A DNA stretch of 64,000 nt from Simmondsia chinensis (taxonomy: Eukaryota > Streptophyta > Magnoliopsida > Caryophyllales > Simmondsiaceae): contig JAGTTD010000005.1 of the NCBI GenBank assembly GCA_018398585.1, forward strand, positions 37,078,750 to 37,142,749, read 5' to 3'. The position numbers were made by a program, and so were the translations under genes. Below the pieces are notes generated by a model. It saw only the letters and a list, made by a program, of their open reading frames with translations, made no database searches and was not told the origin of the DNA. Numbering within the stretch: position 1 is the first letter of the stretch; every line of letters begins with the position of its first letter. Shown here one piece after another: positions 44,031 to 57,500 of this stretch.

Positions 44031-44850
44031 TACATAAATTATTTTCCCGAGAAGGGATTTGACCCTTTTTTGGTTGCTAAAGCGGTGAGTGACAATTAGA
44101 GATGGTAGGTGGCTAGTATAAGATTTAGTAGCATTCAAGTAAGGGGATAATGCAATCATTATTAATGCTCTCAACCGAAAGTTCTGAGCTCTGTGACAAA
44201 TCATTATGTTTACTCATTGTTTTAAAGAAGCGAACATAGTTGCTGATTGGACGATAAGACTTGGACATCAATTTTCTTCAGTGTCCATAGTGCCTAACTC
44301 GGAGCTGATACAATAAATAGAGCCTATAAATGATAAGACCAAATACAACAACAAATTTTTAACTTGAACTTGATCTGTTTTACTAATTTTTAAGCAAATC
44401 AGAATATGTTACAAACAAATTACAAATTCAATAAAATGACAAAAACAAGATGCAAAAGATGTCGAAATATTGTTGCATACTAACATACATCCAATCTATT
44501 GAACTACGCCCTTCATCACGACTTGTTGAGAACTTCACACGTAAGTATAATCGAATTGTCCGATATCAAAATTGTTAAAAATAAAAGATCAACATACAAG
44601 TCTAGCAGACTATGTCACCCAATGCCCATTAATATTAAGATGGAGCCCAAATTGCAGATCTCATAATGCTAACTCCGTAGGTTGAGCATAAATCTCAGAG
44701 AAATTAAATCAAAACTTTCTTTTAAGTATTTGTAAGAAGATTTTCACAAATACCCTTAACAGGAACCACAATTCGGGAAACGGGGGTTGGTGAATTGAAA
44801 AAAGATGAGGATTTTAACTAACAAATCAACCCAAGGAAGCTAGACTGTAT

Positions 44851-44964
44851 ACAACAAAAAACTCAATGCCTCAAGGGTTCCCACATATGCAGGGTCTGTT
44901 GGGGGTTGAGATGTACGCAGCCTTACCTTTTCAATGCTACCCTAAAGAGAGGCTGTGTGCGAGA
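44851..44964 (-). mobile_element. LINE/Au tail insertion with 14-bp TSD
   Basis: Common tail in minus orientation between identical 14-mers aagctagactgtat at 44837-44850 and 44965-44978. Confidence 0.75.
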
Positions 44965-45234
44965 AAGCTAGACTGTATCGTAGGAACTTAAACAAATATA
45001 TCAAGCAATGAGGTTACAGAAGAGGTAAAATTTGGAAAAATAAAGACGAAATAGTTACAATTACAAAACCAATCCAGTAAATATTTAACCTAATCAATGG
45101 AGTTCAAAATTAAAAATAAAAATAAAAATAAAAAGAAAAAGCCAAACATGCAAGCTGCATCTGGGCAAATAGCAAAGGGCATATTTCTGAAATGAAATTT
45201 TATAGGTAGTAGGAGAAAAATCAATAAGAAAAAG

Positions 45235-45465
45235 GGAGAGTTATTTACTCTGTTACTACATAATATCTGTAAATTTGTTCAAATTAATCCCTCGTCTTTT
45301 CTCTGGATTTTATTTTATGACAAAAAATAGCCCTTCATCTTTTAGTTGTCGCCTACTTTTGGTCAAAAATTAAAATATGAAGGACTATTTTGAAGGAAAG
45401 AAAAGATGTGAGAATAGTTTGAACAAACTTATGAACAATAAGAACTAACAGAGTAAATGACTCCA
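45235..45465. repeat. Palindromic MITE near the TOL 3' end
   Basis: Left end GAGTTATTTACTCTGTTA and right end TAACAGAGTAAATGACTCC are inverted copies; the arms mirror each other (AAATTTGTTCAAATTAATCC / GTTTGAACAAACTTATGAAC). About 110 bp downstream of the TOL stop. Confidence 0.6.
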
Positions 45466-45575
45466 AAAACGGGTAAATTAAGTGCAACAAAAGTGAACCA
45501 AGTTTGCAAGATTATCATCACCACCAAAATGTTATAATAAGCTAAAATTGCAGAACCCAACCATGTATTGTTATG

Positions 45576-48500
45576 TCACAGGCTCCCAGACCCACTGGGA
45601 CTGGATTTTCCGGGCTTCGATTTTGCCATATTAACAAGATCCCCGAAAAGCTTATCGTCTCCCTTCGGTTGCTGCTTCATAGGCGGCAAGTAAGACGCCA
45701 TTGAAGACGTTTTGTTTGAGGTGTTCTTCATGGGACTGTCATTCCTCAAGGACAAGCCATACATTCCCTGATCGAGCTGTGGTCCATAGCCATAGCCATA
45801 GTTATATCCCGGCATCATTTGGTTTCCGTACATTTGCCCGGGATAGACGAATCCTGGGGCACCAGCTGGCATGGCCTGCGGAAGCATACCGATCATCTGG
45901 CCTCCATGGAAAGGCTGAGGATACATACCTGGAATCTGATTGGTCATGTAGGGCTGGTTGTTTGTGGCTGGCATCGGGTACATGCCTGGTAGAGGCTCGT
46001 TTCCGGTGGGTTGAGGTGCTAATGGGTGTAGGCCCCCCGCTAGGGTAGGTGGTTGTGGGGTAGAAGCCGAAGGGATCTGCATTGATGGAGGATATTGATG
46101 GCTGTTGTCTGTTGGCTGAGATTCCCACGGTGGCGGTGGCAATGCTCCGCCGTTCTGATCACCTGCCAAGCGCAAACAAAATGCATGTCAAACCACCCGC
46201 ATCGCACCATTTGGTTCCGCAAGAAACATTTTTCTCGCAAATCTTTTTTTCTCCATAAATTATTTTCAACTAAAAATATTTCTTCCCCAAAATTTTATCT
46301 TTCTATCTAAAGAAAATAGTTTACCTAAAAGGGTACCAACACGCAAGCACCGGATCCCATTAGAACTTCGAAGTTAAGCTTGCTTGAGCGAGAGTAATAC
46401 CAAGATGGGTGACCTCCTGGGAAGTCCTCGTGTTGCACCCCTCAGGTTGGCGGTTCTCGAAAACAGCCTCTCTTTAGGATAGCACCCTGAAAGGGGAAGG
46501 CTGCGTACACCCACCCCTCTAGACCCTGCTTAGGCGGGAGCCCTTAGGGCACTGATGTTGCTTTTTATCTAAAGAAAATAGTTTCGTTCTATAAATTTTT
46601 ATGAGGTTCACGCTTAGCCAAGTTGAGGTTCAAGTGGGGAGCATGTAACGTGAGATTATGACAAAAAATATTCTCTCCTTCGAGAAGGAAAATTAAGGGC
46701 ATTCAATTTCCTCTCAATAAAGTAAAATATTTTCCGTATTTGTGGTTGTTGCTGTGAAATTATGTAAAGGAACAATAAGATTTGACAGAATAGGTTCTAC
46801 GTCAGAACAAAGGGAGCCTAAGTATACGAGTAAAAACTAACACAACTATTTCCACATCTGGACACACTATATAACTGTTATATTGATAATTCAGACAGTG
46901 AAAATAATCCCCTCGGCAGTACATGCTGAACTTTTGAGATATTTTTGAGATATCCTACAATCCCATCCTTTTACTCCATTAGTAGCAATTGACATATCAA
47001 AATTAGAAGACATACAACCACATTAAAAAGGTGCGAGTTGCACAGAAATGACCAAAATGCCCTTAGCTACCCCAAAAATCACATTAGTACACATGACCGG
47101 AGAAAACTTTGGACAATGTAATTCTTGCACTATTGGACATAGGACTGCACATGAGCCGAGCCACAGCTTGCTCGGCTTGGCTCGTTAACTAAATGAGACC
47201 GGCTCGATATCGGTATCATTTATCTAATCAAGCCGCATATCTGTGCTCGGCTCGGCTCGTTTACTAAATGAGACCGGCTCGCTAACTAAATGACACCGAC
47301 TCGGTACCGGCATCATTTATGCTTGATTATTTGGCAAGTTGGCTCGTTGAGCTTTGTTAGCTCATTAGGCTCATTTATCGGGCTTGTTAAGCTCATTTAT
47401 TAGGCTTGTTAGACTCATTTATGATTGCTGTTGCTTGGATTGCCATAAAAGGGTAATAAAATCAATCACACATGGAAATTGAAAACAAAAAAAAAAACAT
47501 ATATGATATTCAATTCCGCAACTAGACATACGAGCCAATAATCAAGCCGGCTCGTGAGCCTTTCGAGCCGAGTTGGCCTCGGTTTGATTTGGCTCGTTTA
47601 ATTAAACGAGCAGCCTTAAACGAGCTGAGTCGGCCCCCCAAGTCAGCTTAGACAAACCCAAGCTGAGCCCTTAATGAGCCTAGTCTAGCCGGCTCGATTT
47701 GCAGCCCTAATTGGACACATATACCTCCTTGTTATCCACTAAAATGTTGTTTTCATACTCTATTTGGCCTTTTCTACTCGGTTGAACATAACACGTCAAT
47801 TGCTACTAACAATGACCTGACCGTCTAATTGTGAGAGTACCTCAAAAACATTGTAAGAAATCAGGCACCTAAAAAATATATTAGCTCTTATATAATAAAT
47901 AAGAAGAGGACAGCACCATAAACGGGTGATGGAGGCTGCCGTTGCTGAGGATTCCAAGAAGCATTAGAAGCTTGTGCATATCCCGACTGCTCATACTGAG
48001 GCATCCCCATACCGGGATTCATCCCATTTTGAAACGGCGATTGCAAATTATGGTGCTGCTGGAAATCCGGTGCTAGAGGATACGATGCTTGTCCCGAACC
48101 AAGCCCAGGTTGAGAATTTGAGGGATCGTGAGTGTTTCTGCTGGTGGAGAACATATCAACTAGAGCAAGGGCGTTTTGGTCAGAAGAAACAGGACTCGAA
48201 GATTGTGGTGCAGTTACAGGAACTAGAGCTAATGAGTTTGGTGCTGTCGGTGCGCTAAAACCATCGCCACTTAGAAGGTCACCGCTCAGAAGGTCGATTT
48301 TAGGCTCTGCCTTTGTTGGTGTGGGTGCTGTACCATTAGTAGTAGGAGGGGCCGGAATAGACGGTAGATTGGCCCCGCCTGCGCCAGAGGTGGAACTGCT
48401 ATAGCCCAAAAAGGAGAAACGAAATAAATAGAGTATAAAGAATTATGGACGATCATATTTATTTTGACTCTTAATTCCACCCTAACATCTTGTTTGGCAA

Positions 48501-51500
48501 AAAGAGGGGTAAAAGGCAATGATGGATAAACCCTTATCCATATTTGGCAAAATTCTTTTGAAGGGTAGTGGGGGCTAATGGGGTTAAAACTGGCCCCTAA
48601 TTATCCCCATTTTCTTTACCCTCCAATTTGGGGTAAAGAGAGGAGGGTACAAATTTAAAAATTCTAAATAATTTTACCCTTATTTTAACTGTAATTTCTT
48701 TATCCTTACCTTTTTACCCAAAAGCCAAATAAGGGTAACTCATATACTCTTCTTTACCCTTACCTTTCTTTATTAAACATCCCCAACCAAGGATAAAATA
48801 ATCCCTTACCTTCCCTTTCTTTTCCCTCTCTTACCCAGGTCGGATAAAGGTACCGAGATGTTAGTATGACACTTGAACACTATAAATCAAACTTAAAATA
48901 CAGAAGCATTTTAGGAAAACAACCGCGTTTAACCTTTAGACATATACCCACTTGGATAACATAGCAGGCAAATATGGAACTCGGAGTCAAAACTACTCTT
49001 GACTCCAATAAATATTGGTACATGAGAGTCCAATTCTAATCTGTTCCTTGTAGTGTCCTATACACTCCCTTCTCGGATCATGCTAATTCAAAAGAGTTTG
49101 TTTCATATCGTTTTTTGTTTGCATTATTTGGTTTTTGCAAAACTAAAATTCAACTTTTAAAAAACTACTATTTGTCGTCCTTATTTTTATTTCAATTTGC
49201 ATTCAAACTATGGAAAAATTGAAAATAAAAATCCAAAAACCAAAAGGAAAAAAAAAAAAAAAGTTTCCATAACCAAGATTCTTTTAGTTCCTAAAAGAAC
49301 CAATGACAGATTTTGAGTTCAAGGTAATGTTATATAATTGCGGCTACATATTATGTACTATCCATGCCATAACACTAAGACCATAAACCATGACTTGATT
49401 GATTCTACACTAAGGCTCTATTTGATTCTATGGAAAACGTTTTCTTTATGGAAAATTTTTAACAAAATATTTTCAATTAGAAACAATTGTTATTACCAGC
49501 ATAATAATTGTTATTTCTAGGACATAGCCACACAATTGCTTCGGCAATAACATTTTCTAAACTATTATTTTCTTCTTAGAACTTTTTATTTTTCTAACTA
49601 AAGAAAATAGTTTTATTCTATAAATTTGTATGAGGTTCACATTTGGGCAAGTTGAGATTGAAGTGAACCATATGATGTGAGATTCCGACATAACATATTT
49701 TCCCCTCCATTAAGTAAAAAATTATTTCGTTTCGTTGAGAGGAAGTCAATTTTTCCTTACTAGAGGTTGTTGCTATAAAGTTACACAAAGAAATGGCAAG
49801 ATTGAGACAAAATACCTCCTGTCCGCTTGCTTGGTGCTATCTCCTGTATCCACCAAAAGCGAATCGACATTGACAAGAGCTTGAGGAGATTGAGGGTCTT
49901 TTTTCTCCAGTTGCACGGGTTTTCCAGAAGAAATGGCTTCATGCTTTGCGAGTACACGCTGCAGGTCGTCATTCAGACCTAGTCCTTGGCACAGCAGTGA
50001 TTCATCCCTAAGAATTTTGAAAAAGAGAAAAAAAAAAAGGAAAACCAAAGCCATTGCCAAGTAAAAACAATGTTAATTACACTTTCATACCCCCAGGCTC
50101 AATGAATTAGTATTTTAGTCTACAAACTTTATATTTGAATTTTTTTAGTCCACACGTTACAATGACATAATTTTTTGGTCCAAAGACCGGAGTATAAATC
50201 ACCTTTCCAATGTATGAGGTCACCTATTACAGTGTATGACCTTAGTCTCAAATGCATAGGTCGTTATTTCTCTAATTATGAATGATAATATGCAATAAAA
50301 GCAAACTTATAACATAATTAATTTTCAAAAAGTACCCTTAAATTGGGGACCTCAAGTAACGGCTTGGGTTGCCAGGGGTCTTGACAGGTCCTGTGCAGTA
50401 TAATTAGAAAATTGATAGAAAAGTTGCATATAGATGGAGTACATGAAAGACTAGAAATTGCCTGAGCAATGTAAAGCGAAATTCTAATTTGAGTAACCAG
50501 AAAGCAAAATATGATGGATCCAAGTTTGAATTTGTAAGCTTAAGCCATACAGTGGAAGGAAGTAACTAACAAGTTGTTTCCACTTTTGATACTTGTCATT
50601 CCACTCACTCAAAAAAACCAAGGGTCTGCATGGTATTGTTTTCTATTTGTGGCTTTTGATATTCAACAAACTAGAAACTATGTTTCGGAAATGAGTTTTT
50701 GTTGTTTATTTTTCTCTGAAAAAAAACTTTAAAACGACCAGAAGAATTCATTAGAAAATTTAGTTGTGAATTTATTAAAAACTAAGAACTGTAAGAAAGC
50801 AAAAATAGCTCTGCAGAATAGAACAAGGCCTTACGAAGTCGAATTAACAAGGTGTACAACTCTTTGCTTGTATGCACGGCACTGCTCAACCAAGTCAACA
50901 ATAACCTCCTGCCTAAGACCCTAAGAAAAGCACAGTATTTAGTGAACAATTGACAATAAGTCTGATTGTTTTGATGAAAGATATTTCTATACAATTCTAT
51001 TGTTTCTTTGCATAACCTCGTAGGAACAACCACAAATATAGAAAATGTTTCCCTCCATTGAGGGGAAATTGACTTTCCTCCAAAGAAAGGGAAAACATTT
51101 TCCTTCACGGAGAGGAAAACGTATTCTCAATCGTAATCTCACATCATATGCTTCTTTTCAACCTCAACTTGACCAAATGTGAATCATATACAAATTTATA
51201 GAATGAAACCATCTTTTTTGGCTAGAAAGACTATAAGTTTTAAGAAATAATATTTCCAATAGGAAATATTTTGTAAAGAAAAGTCTCTTGTGTGGAAAAC
51301 GTTATCTATTTAACCAAAAAGAGCCTAAATCTCAATGCATGCTCTTATCAAAACAAGGATGACACTCTTTAGACAGTAATATGAAAAAGTTAAAAGTGAT
51401 AGCATAATAAGCAAGTGGACAATAATAAGCAAGTTAAAGAAAATCATAGTTTGGGGCTTATTGGATGAATCTGTCTAGGAGGATAATTGTCCTCAATCAA

Positions 51501-54500
51501 TAAATAAAAAACCAAAAACTAATAACACGGCGGAACCCTCCAATCCTTTTGCAAATCTGCCAACGCTATGTCCGGGAAGCTTCCGAAACTCTAAACCCAA
51601 AGAGCTCCTAAAAAAGCCACCTTATCCCATAAGAAATTAATTGGTGTATATTAGTCTTTGAAAACCCAGGCATTTCTTTCTAGCCAAGTACACTCAAGAA
51701 TTGCAATCTTAGCCCCAACAATAACATTAGGACGTCTTTCCTCCTTCCTATGCCATGGAACTTAATCAAAGGATATTCTCAATTGATCCTGGACTAACCA
51801 CACTTGGTAAGAAAAAGAGAGAATATCTTGCACCATGTTTAATTGTATTATTACATTGATCAGAACCATTCAAAATAATACCTCTTTGTTCCCTGGATCT
51901 AATGCGTTCAGCATTTCAGCAAGAACATCCATAATACCTCTTGCATTCTGAATCTCTGTCAAGCTATCCAAGATAAGAAGGATTAGTGTAGAATAATGGG
52001 ACAAGTAAAACCAGTGCGAGACCAAAAACACAATATTTTCCGATTATGGCACAATCAATAAAAAAGTTAAGTAGGAGCCTGTTTGGTATCATTTAATGTT
52101 TGCAATTTTGCAGTTTCTAAAAAACTATAAGCTAGTTTTTGAAAATGGTTTTATATAGTTTCAGATTCTCTATTTTTAGTTTGTTCCTAGTTCAAGTAAA
52201 AAATGAAAATAGACAACCTAAAACAAGAAAAGGCCATTTCTAAAACTTAGTTTTTAATTTCTAAAAACAAAAAATTGCGATCAGAAAACAATACTGAACG
52301 GGCCCTAAGCTAGTTTATGAAATGCAAAAAGGTCGTATAAATTAGGACGTGCCAAAGTACCCGCCCGGGGGGGGGGGGGGGGGGGCTGGTAGATGCTCCT
52401 ACAGGAAGATTTAGATTAATGACAACCACTAACAGTAAAGAATCTAAAATTCGTGAAAGGAGAAGGATTAACGATAGAGACTGATGCTTTCTTTTATTTT
52501 ATTTTTAGTGAATGTTGTGAGATTATTGGCTTACAGAAGGCTAGCCGGTCCTAAGATTTTAGGGGCTCAAAGCAAAGTTTCAATCAACAGACCCTTTTCC
52601 TGTAATGGAAGTAATTAGCTCAACTTAAGCACATCATGAATAATTCTCTTCAAGTTATAATACCAATTGGTATGTGGTTCTTTTATATTACATATATTAT
52701 ATATACATTTTAACGCTTATTTCTTCAATTATGATAATAACATACAATAGAAACAAACTCATAATATAATTAATTTGAAAAGGTGCCCTTAACAAACCAT
52801 GAGGAGAACGTGGAAATGTTAATCATCTGAACACACTCACCAACAACAAAAGAGGGGGGAAACGAGAAACAACAAAAAAGCACAGACATATGGCAGTATT
52901 TGATCAAGTGTAGTAACTGTTTTTATCAGTTCAATATATATGGAACTTTTCAAGGGATAAGCCAGGTAGTATACCTCAAGGTGGGAAACTCTGCCTCTGC
53001 AGAAGACTCGGCATTATTTTGGCCATAATCTGAATTGCGAACATTTGGGGGATAAGATGAGAGAGGATGCGTCTGCGGCGGGGTGAATACAGGAGCAGAC
53101 CTTTCAGATCTTTGTGGAAATACTGCCCCCGCACGCTACAATAAAGGAAAGTTTTAGTGCCTCAAACAATTAGGATAAAAAGGCAATGAAAAATTCCATA
53201 ACGCTGCAAAATGAAAGTAACATAGCACCGACCTAAGCGTTACAGGAAGTACTACATAGGAAGAGTCTAAGATCAATTTGGAAACTTATTTTGGTTTTAG
53301 GAATCTTATTTTGTTTAATTTTTGCTCTCTTTTAGTTTGAGTCAAATCCAAATTCTTCAAACTTTATTTAGTTTAAAATTTCTAATGAAGATATATAATG
53401 GCAATTCTTAAGATTCTTATTTTCTTCATCTTAGTTGGATTAGATTAAACTTCTTTTATGTTCACATTTAGAGTACCTACTCTATATAGGACCCTCATGT
53501 ACCTCATAGAGAAATCTTTGAATGAACTAAATCTGAGAAATTAAAAGTTGTCCTTTGTTCTACATCAGAAAGGCATCTGAACACTCGTCTGCCTGAAAGA
53601 ATCAGATAAGAAAAACAATTTTACCAGTAACTCCTGGTAGGCGGCATAATACTGCGGGTATCTTGCTCGTGCTCCCCCAAAAGCTTCTTGCCAAGTGTCT
53701 ATAAGAATCAAGATCTTCTCCTTCACATGGAAATCAGGCTGCAAAAATAATATAAGCAAGAAAATGAGACGTGAGAACATAAAAATAGATATAGCATCTA
53801 CGCAAAGAACCAGAAAAAAAAAAAAGAGTAAAAAATATTCCGCACCTTCTTTTTAACTATTTTCACCATCTCATGAGGAATATCCTTCTCTGCCACATGC
53901 ATATGCACAATATCTCCACAGTTCTTTACGACTGTTTCCAACAGCTAGACCATGGAAGATCAAAAATCCATTTTAGTTCATATATATACAGTCACGACAG
54001 GCATATGCACCTGCATATTAGCATGTGTTGCATGGCAAAACCATGAAGAAGATCATAAATAAGGTTTTATTGAGTTAACCCGCAGCTTATTTGAAAGCCG
54101 TCTTGGAATATTGTAGCCGTTTCATGGTGGTAGGATAGTTGTGATCCATGGTAGTGGGTTAGGCCACGGTTGTGGTGAGTCATGGTGGTGGTTGTAGTGG
54201 GCCGTAGTGGTGGAGGGGACAATGATGAGGTGTGGTGGGCGACATGTTGGTGGATGGTGGGCCATGGAGCGGGTGGGGGATTGGTCATGGTGGTTGCAGG
54301 TGCGAATCACAGTAATCGTTGTAGATAGTGGTAAAGGGTCAAGCTGATTGCAAGCTAGACTCAAATTTTTTCCAAATCTCCAGGTTTACAAAGAAAAATC
54401 GGCAAACAACTTTTGGGTTCTTTTCAAGTGGTAATTATAATTTAGAAAATCAGATCCAGTTTCCAGTTTGCAAAATATCTAATCTGATCCTATTTGTCAA

Positions 54501-57500
54501 CAATTGTTTTAAAAACATTTTTGTTTTGGTAGCCGTGTGTTCTGAACTACTCATGATGTGATACTCTTTTGCTGGCAGGTCACATGCCATTTGCTACGGA
54601 CCAATTTCTCAGGTTGGGGGTCCCCGGAAACAGCCTCTCTTCAGGGTAGCCCCCTGAAGGGGGAAAGCTGCGTACATCTAGCCCCCAGACCCTGCTTTGG
54701 CAGGAGCCCTTGGAGGCACTGAGTTTGTTGTTGTTGTTTTAAAAACATTTTTCTACAAAATAAAGAGTGTTCCCCATAAGTAAATGTACCCTTAGCTTTC
54801 CTGTCCCATTGTTCGATAAGGGCATTTCGTATTTTCATCCCCCCCCCCCCCCCCCCCCCCCCCCTCCTCTCTCTCTCCTGCGCGAAGATATTCCTTTCCC
54901 ATAAAAAAAGAAAAAGAAAAGGAAAAAGGCTGACAAAAAGAGGAGCAGAGATGACAGTGATAACATTCATTGCTAAGTTGCATGCAAAATAGATCAAGCA
55001 TGGAAATTAGCTCAGTCAGAAGCTTACTGTTAAGGCTAGAAGTTGAACCTTGGGGTTCCTACTCCCAATACGCCTTTTAATACCCTTCACGACATCCTTA
55101 GCTTGCCTGAAAAGCCAAAACAAGATTATATCGAACAGCCTACTGGTTCTATTGAACTGCCTACCACAACTTATCTGGAATACCAAAAATGGTCCAGCCA
55201 GGATTTAAGTCACAACATTGGGAGACTTTAACAGAAATATGAATGGCAACTGAAGAGAAGATACAAAAACAAGATGATAAGAAAGAATATTATAATGAAT
55301 ATGCACATCTGACGACTTTTATATCGGTAAGTTTGAAATTATGGATGAGCTGTCAGAACAACATTGCAGACATGTTGACAAAATCTAATCAGACAAAGGC
55401 ACCCTGCTAATTTAGAAACTTAGTACCCTGTTGTTACAAACAAAAAGCTGATAACATATTCTGATGGGTCAAACGCACAACAGTTACCGTGTGTAAATCA
55501 GCAAAGCCGGCTAGCGAGGCTCAACATCAAGCTCGAAAGGCTCGAGCTCTTTCTAAGCTTGAACTGGCATGTTTAGTTTAACAAGCGGAACCTGCACCTA
55601 GTAAAGTTCGAGCCCAAACGAGTCTAAATGGGCATACCTTACTGCAATTTATTAGCATAAAGATCCCTAATCAAGCCAAGTTCGAGCCTAAATGAGCACA
55701 AACAAGCCTAGACTAAGCTTAAATGAGCCTAAATAAGGAAAGTTTAGCTCAGAACTTGCCGAGGAGACTATGACTAGCTACGCTTGAGCTTGAAGTTTCC
55801 AAGCTCGACGAGCTTCTAGCCGAGCATAAGTCGAACTAAATGTTGACAAGCCCGAGCCTTGAGCCGCAATCCTCAAGAGCTCAGGGCTCGGCTTGGCTCA
55901 TATACACCCCTAGCAACAACTCTTTTATGGTATGAGCAGGATAAAAAAGGTACTAGGAACATTGCACCAAAAAGAAAAGGGCATTTCCCATGGAAAAATG
56001 GAAGAGAGCTTCCTCCACCCTACAATAATGGACCCAAAACCGTGGGAGTTCCATAATGACAATTCATTTACCTCCCACAGATCTCCATAGCCACAGAAGT
56101 TAGAACTCATATCCATTTCTAATATGTTCACACGATACAACAATTATACAATCAATTCATGTCACCACAAAGGAATTTCAATTCTTAAGCGGCACGATTA
56201 TACAAAAACAATAAACCTACTAAAACTTAAAGAATGACACCAGAGGGAATTCTTGAGCTATCTCTTTCGTTATTCATGTCAATGGTTGAACCAAATTACC
56301 ATGCAGTCACCACAGTGTCATTGAGCAATGGAAGTGATACAAAACCCAAAAAAAAAAACGAGGGTAATTGACCATAAAAGGAACAAAAAGGAACATATCC
56401 AGTGCCTCAAGGGCTCCCGCCTACGCAGGGTCCGGGGGGGGGGGGGGGCGGATGTACGCAGCCTTCCCCCTTCGGGGTGTCAACCTGAAGAGAGGTTGTT
56501 TCCCAGTGCCCCCAACCTGAGGGTGCGGACTTCCCAGGAGGTCACCCATCCTGGTACTACTCTCGCCCAAGCACATTTAACTTCGGAGTTCTAATGGGAT
56601 CCGGTGATGGCGCGTTGGTGCCCTCTTTGGTTATTGACCATGTGATTCATAATTTATATCCTGTTTTGAAAGACCTTTTACAATTCAACCTATGCAATAC
56701 ATATTAGACATTCTTTGTTATTCAAATTGTTCTTGTGGGAATTTTCTAGACGAAACTACCCAACAATCGCAATCCACAAGTTGGTGATGTGAAAACCCAT
56801 AACACAAAGCTCTTTTTTTATTCTACGTGTTAAGTCCGGGAGAGAAAATGGTACATCATTCTTGGTGACTAATACTTTCATCAAAATTTACCACATCAAC
56901 CACTCAACGATTTAATGTGCTCTCTCGACGAGTCCCTGTTTAGCTCCCATCTTTCACCCACTCCAATAGTCAAGTTAAATTCTATGAACAGAGGAAAAGA
57001 ACACTTTCCCCGAGCTCTATGCAGATTAGAAAGAGAATATAATATTCCCACATGCAATTCCACTTTGACTTTCTTAGTCCATGAAGCAAAAGCAAGTTCA
57101 CAACTCAAAATGGTTGACGTATACCCTATGCTAACAATTTAAAACAACAAAGCTGGAAATAAGTTTCCTTTTTAATCAGAAAGGATAAAAAGAGTAAATA
57201 ACTGAATTGTGCAGACAAGTAAAGTTCCTAAGATCGACGCCAGATTAATTTTCTTTTTTCTATCAGAGAAAGAAATATTATATCGAGAGAGAAAATGTAC
57301 ATAAAGATAAGCACAATATATCCTCAAACATCAAAAAACCAAAAATTAGTAACCCTCCAATCACTCTGCAAATCAACCAAAACTTATGTTAGCGAACCCC
57401 CAAAACTCTTTGTATAAAGAGCACCTCAAAAGACAACATTTTCTCGTAAGAAATTCACTAATGTCTACTGGTTGAAAATTCTAACATTCTTCTCTAGCCA

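Noticed and set aside
46330..46441. A functional 5S rRNA gene
   Set aside because: The 5' part is diverged, there is a single copy here and no tandem 5S array, and the sequence runs straight into a LINE tail inside a TSD. It is a retroposed derivative.
46323..46565. Cassandra TRIM LTR (which also carries 5S sequence)
   Set aside because: TSDs are 9-19 bp instead of 5 bp, no LTR pair, primer site or polypurine tract is present, and all three copies share the same LINE tail. Kept only as an alternative to test.
47974..48404. Plus-strand ORFs over 47974-48404 and 45701-46048
   Set aside because: Antisense shadows of TOL exons 9 and 10.
54067..54364. His/Pro/Thr-rich ORFs in TOL intron 2
   Set aside because: They come from a GGTGGT-rich low-complexity stretch and overlap in two frames; no gene signal.
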